Assembly (NCBI RefSeq): GCF_047238125.1
Contig: NZ_JBDFMH010000002.1
Location: 1-37,722 of the forward strand
DNA: 37,722 bases
DNA from: JBDFMH01 sp047238125
Lineage (GTDB): Bacteria; Pseudomonadota; Alphaproteobacteria; Sphingomonadales; Sphingomonadaceae
Direction: 5' to 3'
Position 1 is the stretch's first letter; every line of letters starts with the position of its first letter. Position numbers and translations under genes: made by a program. The notes under the pieces are model-generated. The model was given only the letters and a program-made list of their open reading frames with translations, did no database searches and was not told where the DNA came from. Below are positions 1 to 7,200 of this stretch, in pieces.

Positions 1-98
1 GCCTGCGCCATGGTCTCGCACATCGGACCCATCCGCACGAGCAGCATCGCGCCCAGCAGGACTAGCGCGAACGTGCGGACGAGGCGGCCGAAGCTCAT
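1..98 (-). CDS. Partial small secreted or membrane protein (N-terminus only)
   Basis: The first 32 residues of a gene running off the left edge. The start codon is complementary to 96-98, 38 bases after the stop of the glutaredoxin-MauE gene on the same strand, so it is probably the second gene of that operon. The visible part has two arginines followed by a hydrophobic run (FALVLLGAMLLV), consistent with a signal peptide or membrane anchor, and then a Met- and Cys-containing stretch. I do not recognise the family. Too little is present to assign a function. Confidence 0.45.
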   Translation of the reverse strand, partial: MSFGRLVRTFALVLLGAMLLVRMGPMCETMAQ

Positions 99-135
99 GC
101 GGTCCTTCTACGTTGCGCCGAGCCGCCGCGCCAGA

Positions 136-888
136 TCAGTGCGCGACGCCCAGCACCATCCAGATCGCCATGGCGACCATCATCACGTTCTCGGTCAATG
201 ACAAGAAGCCCAGCGGCACATTGCTGTCGCCGCCCACGCACGCGCATTTCAGCTCGCGCTTATCGACATAGACGGCCTTGATGACAGAGACAGCTCCGAT
301 CGTCCCGATTACCAGCGCGATCGGCACCGACAACCAGGTCAACACACCGGCGGCCATCAGCACGCCCGCCGCGCCTTCCGCGTAGGGGTATATATAGGAG
401 TATGGCACCCAGCGCTTCGCGAGCAGGTCGTAGTTGAGGAACATCGTCGCGAACTTCTCGACGTTCTGGAGCTTCAACAGCGCCAGCACGCACATGGAGA
501 AGGCGATGAACCACTCACCCGCGCGTACCGTGAAGGGTGTGCCGAGCACGGCATAGCTGGCCGCCAGCGCCATCAATGCCGTCATCGCGAACACAACCGC
601 GACCGGTCGGTAGGTCACCGCCTTGGGGTCGGCCACGGTCTTGCCGAAGAACCGGCGCAGATCGTCATAGCCCCCTACCCGCTCGCCACCGATGAAGGTC
701 TGGGGTGTCGTTTTGACCCCGTGCTCGGCTTTGAATGCGTCGGTTTCCTCGCGCGTCCTCAGCCAATGGTCCTCGACCTCGTAGCCGCGTCGTTGCAGCA
801 GGTCCTTTGCCTTGAGGCCGTAGGGGCAGGTATGCGTCGGCATCACCATGCGATAGATCGTTGCCCTCTTGGGCGCCGCGGTCGCCAT
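136..888 (-). CDS. Glutaredoxin-MauE/DoxX-like membrane fusion protein
   Basis: A 250-residue fusion. Residues about 8-85 form a glutaredoxin-like domain with a CPYG motif at 21-24 (a single cysteine, not the CPYC dithiol form) and a TTPQTFI stretch at 60-66 carrying the expected cis-proline. From about 93 onward there are four hydrophobic segments of MauE/DoxX type. A membrane-proximal KCACVGG at 214-220 could bind metal or take part in thiol exchange. I chose the ATG at 888 because GGAG lies 8 bases upstream; a second in-frame ATG at 903 has no clear ribosome site. The gene is divergent from a MerR-type regulator and lies under a mer-like operator, so it is probably induced by a thiophilic metal or thiol stress. 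MauE proteins act in redox maturation of periplasmic proteins; the actual substrate here is unknown. Confidence 0.8.
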   Translation of the reverse strand: MATAAPKRATIYRMVMPTHTCPYGLKAKDLLQRRGYEVEDHWLRTREETDAFKAEHGVKTTPQTFIGGERVGGYDDLRRFFGKTVADPKAVTYRPVAVVFAMTALMALAASYAVLGTPFTVRAGEWFIAFSMCVLALLKLQNVEKFATMFLNYDLLAKRWVPYSYIYPYAEGAAGVLMAAGVLTWLSVPIALVIGTIGAVSVIKAVYVDKRELKCACVGGDSNVPLGFLSLTENVMMVAMAIWMVLGVAH

Positions 889-913
889 GTTCTTCTCCAC
901 CATGTTCGCGACG

Positions 914-947
914 CTTATATGGGGGCCGTACTATGGTACGGAGTCAA
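914..947 (-). promoter_or_regulatory. MerR-type promoter/operator for the glutaredoxin-MauE gene
   Basis: On the minus strand a -35 box TTGACT (947-942) is followed directly by the dyad CCGTAC-N4-GTACGG. A -10-like CATATA (921-916) lies 20 bases from the -35, and TATAAG (919-914) lies 22 bases away. A TTGACT box abutting CCGTAC/GTACGG inside an overlong spacer is the layout of classical mercury-operon promoters, which MerR activates by untwisting DNA. The site lies between the divergent regulator and target gene. It probably also represses the regulator gene, whose start codon is only 4 bases from the -35. Confidence 0.75.
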
Positions 948-950
948 GGC

Positions 951-1376
951 ATGGCCGACCTGACAATTGCAGGACTCGCGCGCGAGGGTGGCGTCGGTGT
1001 GGAGACGGTGCGCTATTATCAGCGCAGAGGGTTGCTCGAGACGCCGGCGAGGCCTGAAGGATCGGGCTCGAGTGGCGGTATTCGCCGCTACACAGCGGAC
1101 GATGTTCGCCGGCTCCGTTTCATCCGATCGGCGCAGGCCGCTGGCTTTACGTTGGAGCAGATCGGAGAACTGGTGGCGCTGGACGCGACCGATGATCGCG
1201 CTCGGGCACGCCAGCTTGCCAACGAGCGGATCGCGGCGCTGGATGCGAAGATCCAGGAGCTGAAGCACGTCCGCGCATCGCTCCAGCGGCTTGCTCATGA
1301 ATGTGGGTCGGGCTCGGAAGGCCCCTGCCCCATACTGGAGGCCTTCGACACGGGAGATGCTGGCGTCGCATCATAG
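951..1376 (+). CDS. MerR-family metal-responsive transcriptional regulator
   Basis: A 141-residue MerR protein: N-terminal winged helix-turn-helix (TIAGLAREGGVGVETVRYYQRRGLL at about 5-29, with the family's typical YYQRRGLL), a dimerisation helix at about 83-116, and a metal loop with C118 and C126 in the form C-X7-CPI. Mercury-sensing MerR proteins also need a cysteine near residue 82 at the start of the long helix; here that position is occupied by aspartate (LDATDD). The C-X7-C spacing resembles CueR more than MerR (C-X8-C). The operator nevertheless looks like a mer operator. The start at 951 is set by GGAG at 940-943; longer in-frame starts overlap the divergent gene's leader. The inducing metal cannot be assigned from sequence. 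Confidence 0.85.
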   Translation: MADLTIAGLAREGGVGVETVRYYQRRGLLETPARPEGSGSSGGIRRYTADDVRRLRFIRSAQAAGFTLEQIGELVALDATDDRARARQLANERIAALDAKIQELKHVRASLQRLAHECGSGSEGPCPILEAFDTGDAGVAS

Positions 1377-1493
1377 GTGCTTGCCTTATCTTGTGTCAAA
1401 ACCGTCCGGTTACGGCCGGTCCGCGCGATCTCGCATTTACATGGGTTTGCAGGGGTCAGAACCCGCATGTCGGATATGTCAGCTTGCAACAGC

Positions 1494-1518
1494 CCGAGGT
1501 AAAAAAGGTCTACCTCGG
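1494..1518. promoter_or_regulatory. Inverted repeat between merR-like gene and the Xre/ImmA module
   Basis: CCGAGGTA (1494-1501) and TACCTCGG (1511-1518) form a perfect 8-bp inverted repeat around a 9-base A-rich spacer. No T tract follows, so it is not a standard terminator. It may be an operator half of the downstream module, or a weak terminator for the regulator gene. Confidence 0.35.
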
Positions 1519-1542
1519 CAATCAGCATTAAGCCGCTTCTTG

Positions 1543-1570
1543 TTTTCCTACATCGATCGATGTAGGAAAA
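1543..1570. promoter_or_regulatory. 28-bp perfect palindrome, probable autoregulatory operator
   Basis: Positions 1543-1556 are the exact reverse complement of 1557-1570, with ATCGAT overlaps at the centre and TTTTCC/GGAAAA at the ends. It ends 20 bases before the start codon at 1591, where an operator would block the promoter or translation start. The second gene of the operon encodes an Xre-type helix-turn-helix, the most likely ligand. That assignment is inference. Confidence 0.65.
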
Positions 1571-1590
1571 CCGGAAACGAGGGGTGTGCG

Positions 1591-2232
1591 ATGCTCAAGA
1601 CCATGATCCATGACAGGCCGGAAGAGGTTGATGCGGCGCTGGCGCGTCTCGGGTTGACGGCACCGCCGTTGATGCGGGCGGTTCGCGCAGGCTATTTGTC
1701 CCGCATTTCCCGCACAGCGAATGATGCACCGATCGCGGCTGGCTTCTATCATTGGAACGAGACGCTTCGGACGTTGCGTGACGAGCTGGTCGTGTTGGGA
1801 TGGACGCGGGTGGATGAGCAGATGTTCTCCACCATCCTGAGTCCGGACGGCCGTATCGCTATTTCCGTGTCGTCCGGCGACGAGGCGACAGGTAGCGCAC
1901 GTGGCTTTCCCCGCACCAAGCGGGACAAGGGGCCGCGCACGGCTGATGTGATTCACGCTAACGTCGAACAACTAGACTTTTTTAAAACGATCCCAGAACC
2001 GGCTCTTGAGGAGGAGGCGGAATGCCTCACCTATGTCCTGCTGTTTCATGCCGACGCTACGGAACTTCGGGCCGAGCTGTCGTTGCCGGTGAGCATGGAC
2101 GAAAAGGATCATATCGATAGCTGGCGCGAGCGTATTATTTTGGGCTCCCAGCCACTCGACCCCGAAGGCACTAGGATGCCGGAACCGGACTTTGGCCCGG
2201 ATATCGATATCGACGTTCAGCGTCGCGCGTGA
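1591..2232 (+). CDS. Uncharacterised protein, upstream partner of Xre-ImmA gene
   Basis: A 213-residue soluble, acidic protein without recognisable domains, membrane segments or signal peptide. The start at 1591 is supported by GAGGGG about 9 bases upstream and by its position just after the 28-bp palindrome; an upstream in-frame extension would run through the palindrome and into the MerR-like gene. The stop is 4 bases before the ATG of the Xre-ImmA gene, and the ribosome site of that gene overlaps this stop, so the two are translated together. A two-gene layout with an Xre-ImmA protein suggests that this is the partner (toxin, target or substrate) of the metallopeptidase. No function can be named. 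Confidence 0.75.
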   Translation: MLKTMIHDRPEEVDAALARLGLTAPPLMRAVRAGYLSRISRTANDAPIAAGFYHWNETLRTLRDELVVLGWTRVDEQMFSTILSPDGRIAISVSSGDEATGSARGFPRTKRDKGPRTADVIHANVEQLDFFKTIPEPALEEEAECLTYVLLFHADATELRAELSLPVSMDEKDHIDSWRERIILGSQPLDPEGTRMPEPDFGPDIDIDVQRRA

Positions 2233-2236
2233 GGCA

Positions 2237-3322
2237 ATGTTCTCCCCTTCGCGTCTCCGAGTGGCCCGCAAACGGCGCGGGCTGAATAAAACCCAATTAG
2301 CCGAACGTATCGGCGTCGATCTGCGCAGCGTCACAGGATATGAGCGCGGCGATTACGAACCAAGCGGTGACACGCTCGGCCGTATCGCTGTGGCACTGCG
2401 CTTTCCGGCCGCTTTCTTTGCCGGTGCCGATTTGCATGAGCCGACCAACCGCACTGCGAGCTTTCGCTCTATGGCGCGCATGGCAGCGTCGCGTCGTGAA
2501 GCCGCTCTGGCTTCTGGCGCTTTGGCGTTCCTGTTAAACGATTGGATCGAAGCGCGTTTCGCGTTGCCGCAACCTGATCTGCTCGATCTTCGGGAAGAGG
2601 ACCCGGAGACGGCCGCCATGGTCTTGCGTCAGCATTGGTTGCTCGGCGAGAAGCCAATCCGCAACGTCGTCCATCTGCTCGAATCCAAAGGGGTTCGAGT
2701 CTATTCGATGGCGGAGGATACGGCGGAGGTAGATGCATTCTCCCTCTGGCGGGAGGCGACGCCGTTCGTGTTCCTGAACACTCAAAAGTCGGCGGAACGC
2801 AGCCGGTTCGATGCTGCGCATGAGCTTGGACATCTCGTCCTTCACCGACATGACGAACCGAGAGGTCGTGAGGCCGAGCAAGAGGCTAACCGATTTGCAT
2901 CGGCATTTCTCATGCCTCGAGGGAGTGTCCTGGCGCACGCACCGATGATGCCGACGCTGGAGACACTGATACGCTTAAAGCATCACTGGATCGTATCGGT
3001 GGGAGCCTTGGCCTATCGGTTGCAGGCGCTAGGGCTCCTATCGGAATGGAATTATCGCGGACTCTGCATCGATATGGGCCAGCGCGGTTACCGCACGGCG
3101 GAACCTGAAGGTGCTCAGCGAGAAATGTCTTTGGTGATCCCAAAAATCTTCGCGGCGTTGCGCGACGATGGGATGACGAAAGCGGATGTTGCAGCGGCTC
3201 TTCATATCGAGCCGGACGAGCTTGACCGCCTCGTTTTTGGGCTGGCGTTGATGGGGTTGCATAATGATGCGTCGTCATCACCAACCCCGCCACGCGCACC
3301 TAAGCTCCGTTTAGTGAGCTAG
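2237..3322 (+). CDS. Xre-family HTH / ImmA-IrrE metallopeptidase
   Basis: A 361-residue two-domain protein. Residues about 5-55 form an Xre helix-turn-helix (LRVARKRRGLNKTQLAERIG, then VTGYERGDYEP). An ImmA/IrrE (COG2856) zinc peptidase domain follows, with HELGH at 195-199 and the second motif EANRFASAFLMP at 216-227. Such proteins cleave or inactivate a repressor or toxin under stress and usually bind their own promoter through the Xre domain. The start at 2237 has a GAGG overlapping the upstream stop. The C-terminal 120 residues look like a further helical regulatory domain. The module resembles Xre-COG2856 pairs reported in toxin-antitoxin and phage-control contexts. Confidence 0.9.
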   Translation: MFSPSRLRVARKRRGLNKTQLAERIGVDLRSVTGYERGDYEPSGDTLGRIAVALRFPAAFFAGADLHEPTNRTASFRSMARMAASRREAALASGALAFLLNDWIEARFALPQPDLLDLREEDPETAAMVLRQHWLLGEKPIRNVVHLLESKGVRVYSMAEDTAEVDAFSLWREATPFVFLNTQKSAERSRFDAAHELGHLVLHRHDEPRGREAEQEANRFASAFLMPRGSVLAHAPMMPTLETLIRLKHHWIVSVGALAYRLQALGLLSEWNYRGLCIDMGQRGYRTAEPEGAQREMSLVIPKIFAALRDDGMTKADVAAALHIEPDELDRLVFGLALMGLHNDASSSPTPPRAPKLRLVS

Positions 3323-3355
3323 AAGGCAGATAACGACATATCTCGTTTTAAACCT

Positions 3356-3398
3356 ACACCGAACCACATATGTCCTTAGGACATATGTGGTTCGGTGT
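3356..3398. promoter_or_regulatory. Distal 43-bp palindrome upstream of abiEi
   Basis: Two perfect 21-bp arms (3356-3376 and 3378-3398) around a single T. The core TATGTCCTTAGGACATA is shared exactly with the palindrome at 3456-3498, while the outer arms differ. The two centres (3377 and 3477) are exactly 100 bp apart. AbiEi antitoxins of characterised systems bind inverted repeats in their own promoter, so this is a probable operator; the hairpin could also act at RNA level. Confidence 0.75.
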
Positions 3399-3445
3399 GG
3401 CATATGTCAAGAGAGCATGTGCTGGTAAGGCAAGGGCAAAAACCG

Positions 3446-3474
3446 TTGACCACTCGTATCGATATCCCTATGTC
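3446..3474 (+). promoter_or_regulatory. Candidate abiEi promoter
   Basis: TTGACC (3446-3451) and TATGTC (3469-3474) are separated by 17 bases. The -10 lies inside the proximal palindrome, so a protein bound there would exclude RNA polymerase. Confidence 0.45.
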
Positions 3475-3498
3475 CTTAGGACATAGGGATATCGATAC
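3456..3498. promoter_or_regulatory. Proximal 43-bp palindrome overlapping the abiEi leader
   Basis: Perfect 21-bp arms (3456-3476, 3478-3498) around one T, ending 3 bases before the abiEi ATG at 3502. It shares its 17-bp core with the distal copy. Because it covers the normal ribosome-binding position, and no purine-rich Shine-Dalgarno is visible, it could control both transcription and translation. Confidence 0.75.
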
Positions 3499-3501
3499 AG
3501 T

Positions 3502-4383
3502 ATGAACTTTAACGATGGCCTTGATAAAGCCCTGCTTGAGCATGATGCGCCGATCGTCACCGATTACGAGTTTTTTGCCCTTGGCCGGAAGCTGTTTGAG
3601 GCCAAAGAATGGGCTGGTGAGCCGTTAAAACGGCTACCCACTGGTTGGGACCAGACCCGTGCGCGGAACTCCTTACGCCGCCTTGAAGCTCGTAAATCCC
3701 TAACGGCAGATGCCGATTTTCATTCTGGCGTTTGGCGTGTGGTTCAGTCCACGCGGAATGGGTCGGCCGAAGAGGTGGCCTGTATCGTCGATCCCTTCTG
3801 CTACGTTTCTCACCTTTCGGCGATGCAGCGCTACGGCCTGACTGACCGTAGCCCCGAGGCGTTGCACCTCACGACGCCGGCGCGGCCCGTTTGGAACATG
3901 CTGCGCGATCGGAAGATGGTTGAGGACTTTGGCGGTCCGCCTGACGAGGGGCATCCCCTGCTACTGCGCTTGGGGTTCAAGGGTGAATTGCGTCGTCGAC
4001 CGGTTATCCTGCACCAATCTAGCCACCCTGCAACGCCTGTGAAAATTCGCGGGGAGCAGACACGAATCACATCTATTGGGCGCACTTTCGGGGACATGCT
4101 CTCTGAGCCGGCGCTGTGTGGCGGTATCCGCCATGTGATCGACATTTGGGAGCGGGAGGCCGAGCAATGGGCGGATCAGATCATCGATGAAATCGACAAA
4201 TTCGATTCCAAAATGGTGAAGGTCCGCGCAGGTTACTTGCTATCCGAGGTGCTGGAGATCGAAGATAGCCGGATCGACGGCTGGGAACAATTCGCCCAGC
4301 GCGGTGGGTCAAGGAAACTCGACCCGGACGCACCATATGCTCCGACCTATTCCGAACGATGGATGATCTCTCTGAATGTCTGA
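3502..4383 (+). CDS. abiEi: AbiEi-family antitoxin (type IV toxin-antitoxin)
   Basis: A 293-residue protein with an N-terminal winged-helix region and the family's central signature (YVSHLSAMQRYGLTD at about 101-115, then LHLTTP). AbiEi is the DNA-binding antitoxin of the bicistronic AbiE phage-exclusion system; it represses its own promoter and counteracts AbiEii without binding it directly. The gene overlaps abiEii by 8 bases, as is usual for this pair. The start follows the proximal palindrome. The length is somewhat greater than the short classical antitoxins, fitting the larger AbiEi_3/4-like branch. Assignment rests on motif and neighbour. Confidence 0.85.
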   Translation: MNFNDGLDKALLEHDAPIVTDYEFFALGRKLFEAKEWAGEPLKRLPTGWDQTRARNSLRRLEARKSLTADADFHSGVWRVVQSTRNGSAEEVACIVDPFCYVSHLSAMQRYGLTDRSPEALHLTTPARPVWNMLRDRKMVEDFGGPPDEGHPLLLRLGFKGELRRRPVILHQSSHPATPVKIRGEQTRITSIGRTFGDMLSEPALCGGIRHVIDIWEREAEQWADQIIDEIDKFDSKMVKVRAGYLLSEVLEIEDSRIDGWEQFAQRGGSRKLDPDAPYAPTYSERWMISLNV

Positions 4384-5278
4384 AATTGACGAGGCTCCCG
4401 AGGGAGAGCGAACCGAGATTGTTGATGTCGACGTGCGCGCCTGGGTGGAAGCCGCAAAGACCGATCTGGTTCGCTATCGTGACCGGCAGGTGACGGAGGT
4501 CGTCCTGGCCGCGATCGGCGTCGCGCCGAACTTGAAAGAAACCCTGGTGCTGAAAGGTGGGGCGGTCATGGCGCTTGCCTTCAAAAGCGAGCGGGTGACG
4601 GGGGATGTGGATTTCAGCGCGGATGCTGATCCCGAGACGTTTGCCCAGCTCATTGTCGAAGAGCTGAACGCGCTTTTGCCGAGAACGGCGATCAGCCTCG
4701 GTTATGTCGATCTGCTATGTCGTGTGCAGGCGGTCAAAAAGATGCCGCGAGCCAAGAACTTCGAGCAATATGATTTTCCGGCATTGCTGGTGCGGATTGG
4801 CTCGGCGGTGCGGGGATCAGGAGAGGAAAAATGGCTCGACGCCGGCCAGGCTACTCGCGTTCTGGATATGGAGATTAGCTTCCGCGATCAGGTCTATGCC
4901 TTCCAAGAGCTGAGCCTCACGGATGCCGGCGTTGCTGTGCGCGCGTTCACTTTGCATGAGCTGATCGCCGAGAAGTTCCGGGCCTTGCTCCAGCAGCCCA
5001 TTCGGAATCGATACCGGCGTCAGGATGTCTATGACATCGCATTCCTTGCTGAGACCAATCCGCTGACCGACGGTGATCGGGCAAAGATTCTCACGACGTT
5101 CGTGGATAAATGCCGCACTCGTAGCATCGAGCCTTCCATAACGTCGATCGACGATCCGGAAATTACAAAGCGAGCGCAGGCAGATTGGGATACGCTCAAG
5201 CTGGAATTGTCGGACCTGCCCGCGTTCGATGAACGGTTCGCCATTGTCCGAGAACTCTACGTGTCCCTACCTTGGTAA
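4376..5278 (+). CDS. abiEii: AbiEii/AbiGii nucleotidyltransferase toxin
   Basis: A 300-residue DUF1814-type nucleotidyltransferase. Visible motifs are LKGGAVMALAF at 59-69, a metal-binding GDVDFSAD at 76-83 in place of the usual G-S-x10-D-x-D, and a C-terminal EKFRALLQQ ... RRQDVYDI segment typical of AbiEii. Family members transfer nucleotides to tRNA or other targets and stop growth when the antitoxin is lost, giving abortive infection against phage. It overlaps abiEi by 8 bases and must be translated with it. All motifs expected of an active toxin appear present. Confidence 0.88.
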   Translation: MSEIDEAPEGERTEIVDVDVRAWVEAAKTDLVRYRDRQVTEVVLAAIGVAPNLKETLVLKGGAVMALAFKSERVTGDVDFSADADPETFAQLIVEELNALLPRTAISLGYVDLLCRVQAVKKMPRAKNFEQYDFPALLVRIGSAVRGSGEEKWLDAGQATRVLDMEISFRDQVYAFQELSLTDAGVAVRAFTLHELIAEKFRALLQQPIRNRYRRQDVYDIAFLAETNPLTDGDRAKILTTFVDKCRTRSIEPSITSIDDPEITKRAQADWDTLKLELSDLPAFDERFAIVRELYVSLPW

Positions 5279-5323
5279 TCGCCATTAAATTTTGGGGTGA
5301 AGGGATCGGGGCATAAAGGCGAA

Positions 5324-5815
5324 ATGGACCAAAGCGCACCAGACGATCTCCGGCGCATATGGAGGCAGAGCCAAATTCCGGTCATTGTCCGCAAAGGCAA
5401 AGGCTACAGGCTCATTGTTAAACTGCCGCACTCAAGCATAACTTTTGAAGACAGGCGCTCAGCATGTGCCTTCCTGCAAGCAGTCCGTCCAACGGGACGA
5501 AGCCCCGATTGGCTCGAACGTTATAAAGGGTGGGAAGTGGCGCAAGATTGGTTCAGCGATCTCGTGAATCACATTCTTGGCAGATATTCGAAGCTCTACA
5601 TCATCCAGCCCTATCGTGAGCAGGAGAAGTGCGCGTCGCAATGCATGAACGCGCAAGGGCACGAATGCCAATGTTCATGCATGGGTGCAAATCATGGTGC
5701 CGGGGGACCGGGTGCCGGGTGGTTCGAGGTGTCGGAGACATTTGCAACCCGGTGGGGCGAGTCACATCTCGCATGTCGGTTGATGGAACGAACGCCCGGT
5801 TCGCAGCCCCTTTAA
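5324..5815 (+). CDS. Uncharacterised protein with C-terminal Cys/His cluster
   Basis: A 163-residue protein 45 bases downstream of abiEii, probably in the same transcript. The N-terminal two thirds are soluble alpha/beta in character. Near residues 106-125 there is a cluster of five cysteines and a histidine (CASQCMN, then ECQCSCMGANHG), a plausible zinc or iron-sulfur site. I set the start at the ATG 5324, preceded by AAGGCG; a GTG at 5297 would add nine residues but has no clear ribosome site. I cannot name the family. Its position suggests an accessory gene of the AbiE module, or simply a passenger in the same island. Confidence 0.65.
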   Translation: MDQSAPDDLRRIWRQSQIPVIVRKGKGYRLIVKLPHSSITFEDRRSACAFLQAVRPTGRSPDWLERYKGWEVAQDWFSDLVNHILGRYSKLYIIQPYREQEKCASQCMNAQGHECQCSCMGANHGAGGPGAGWFEVSETFATRWGESHLACRLMERTPGSQPL

Positions 5816-5889
5816 TCAGGCAGTCACCAGCCATCTTCCCTCGCCTGCTATATATGATAATGTCCTTTATCGGATGTAGGAGACTGCTG

Positions 5890-6105
5890 ATGTCGATGTT
5901 CCACAATATCGCTGGAATGAGCACGAACGGGTTGAAGGCTATGCAGCGCGCCACGCACGACCGCCTAGTTGAGGAGGACGCCCTGCCTGCCGGAGCCCAA
6001 AAGACCTATGGGGTGCGGGAGTTTCAGGATTGGAGAGATCAGGCTGACGAGATGGAAGCGGAGCTGGACCGTCGTGGTGAGACATATACCAAGGTTCCTT
6101 GGTGA
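5890..6105 (+). CDS. Small 71-residue protein coupled to the integrase
   Basis: A 71-residue, charged, helical protein with no cysteine or membrane segment. GGAG lies 8 bases before the ATG, and an AT-rich promoter-like stretch (TATATATGATAATG at about 5849-5862) lies just upstream. Its stop codon overlaps the GTG start of the recombinase in a GTGA junction, so the two are translationally coupled. A small partner directly before a tyrosine recombinase could be an excisionase-like or regulatory protein, but no helix-turn-helix is evident and the function is unknown. Confidence 0.7.
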   Translation: MSMFHNIAGMSTNGLKAMQRATHDRLVEEDALPAGAQKTYGVREFQDWRDQADEMEAELDRRGETYTKVPW

Positions 6106-7100
6106 CGGTTCGTTTATCGCCCTTGGCTTCAACGCCGGCTGCTGTGGCCCAGCCTTGCTCTCTGCCCGCCTACGCGCTGCCGGCATTGATTGCATCGGCC
6201 GACGACCGCGCCCAGCTCCGCTTCCTGGAGTTCTTTGCCGCCAACATCCGCAATCCGAATACCCGGCGCGCCTATGCACGCGGGATCGGTGAGTTCCTGG
6301 GCTGGTGCACGCAGCGTGGCGTGTCGTCGATCACCGCGGTGCAACCGCTCCACGTCGCCGCCTACATCGAGGAGCTGGGCCAAGTGCGCAGCGCGCCCAC
6401 GGTCAAGCAGCGGCTGGCAGCGATCCGCCATTTCTTTGACTGGCTGGTGATCGGCCAGGTGGTGCCGGTGAACCCGGCCGGATCGGTGCGTGGGCCGAGC
6501 CATAGCGTGAAGCGCGGCAAGACGCCGGTGCTGGCACCCGAGGAGGCGCGCCGGCTCCTCGACCGCATCGACGTGACCACGCCTGTGGGCTTGCGCGATC
6601 GGGCGCTGATCGCGCTCATGGTGTTCAGTTTCGCGCGCATCGGCGCGGCGCTGCGGATGCGGGTCGAAGACGCCTATGTGCAGGATCGGCGCCTCTGGGT
6701 GCGGCTGCACGAGAAGGGCGGCAAGCGACATGAGATTCCCTGCCATCATAGCCTGGAGGCGTACCTACACGCCTATATCGACGGGTGTCGGCTTGGCGAT
6801 GATCGCAAGGGGCCGCTGTTCCGGACGATCGCACGCGGTACGGGTCAGCTCAGCGTGACCCCCCTGCCCCAGGCCAATGCGTTTCAGATGGTGCGTCGCC
6901 GGGCGCTGGCGGCCGGGATCGGGACGGCGATCGGGAACCACTCGTTCCGAGCGACTGGGATCACCGCCTATCTGAAGAACGGCGGCACGCTCGAGAAGGC
7001 CGCGGCGATGGCGAACCATGTCTCGACCCGCACGACCCAGCTCTATGATCGGCGGAGCGATGCAGTTAGCCTAGACGAAGTGGAGCGCGTGCTAATCTAG
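6102..7100 (+). CDS. Tyrosine recombinase / site-specific integrase
   Basis: A 332-residue tyrosine recombinase of XerC/D type. It has an N-terminal SAM-like core-binding domain (about 35-130) and a catalytic domain with R179 (SFARIGAALRM), a lysine around 205-208 (LHEKGGK), H280 and R283 (NHSFRATG), H306 (ANHVSTRTTQLYDRR) and the nucleophile Y315. The catalytic set is complete. The usual GH before the second histidine is replaced by NH, a variation seen in plasmid recombinases. The GTG start is fixed by the overlap with the upstream small gene. It may resolve plasmid multimers or have brought in the neighbouring defence genes; no attachment sites were identified. Confidence 0.9.
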   Translation: MTVRLSPLASTPAAVAQPCSLPAYALPALIASADDRAQLRFLEFFAANIRNPNTRRAYARGIGEFLGWCTQRGVSSITAVQPLHVAAYIEELGQVRSAPTVKQRLAAIRHFFDWLVIGQVVPVNPAGSVRGPSHSVKRGKTPVLAPEEARRLLDRIDVTTPVGLRDRALIALMVFSFARIGAALRMRVEDAYVQDRRLWVRLHEKGGKRHEIPCHHSLEAYLHAYIDGCRLGDDRKGPLFRTIARGTGQLSVTPLPQANAFQMVRRRALAAGIGTAIGNHSFRATGITAYLKNGGTLEKAAAMANHVSTRTTQLYDRRSDAVSLDEVERVLI

Positions 7101-7200
7101 GGTGATGTTTTAGCGTATTCCTCGGCCAGAGCTTCAGCAGGGTTGGCCTTTGTCCTATCAACGTCGATCGGACATCATCACCTTCGCCGGCGTCGTCGAC

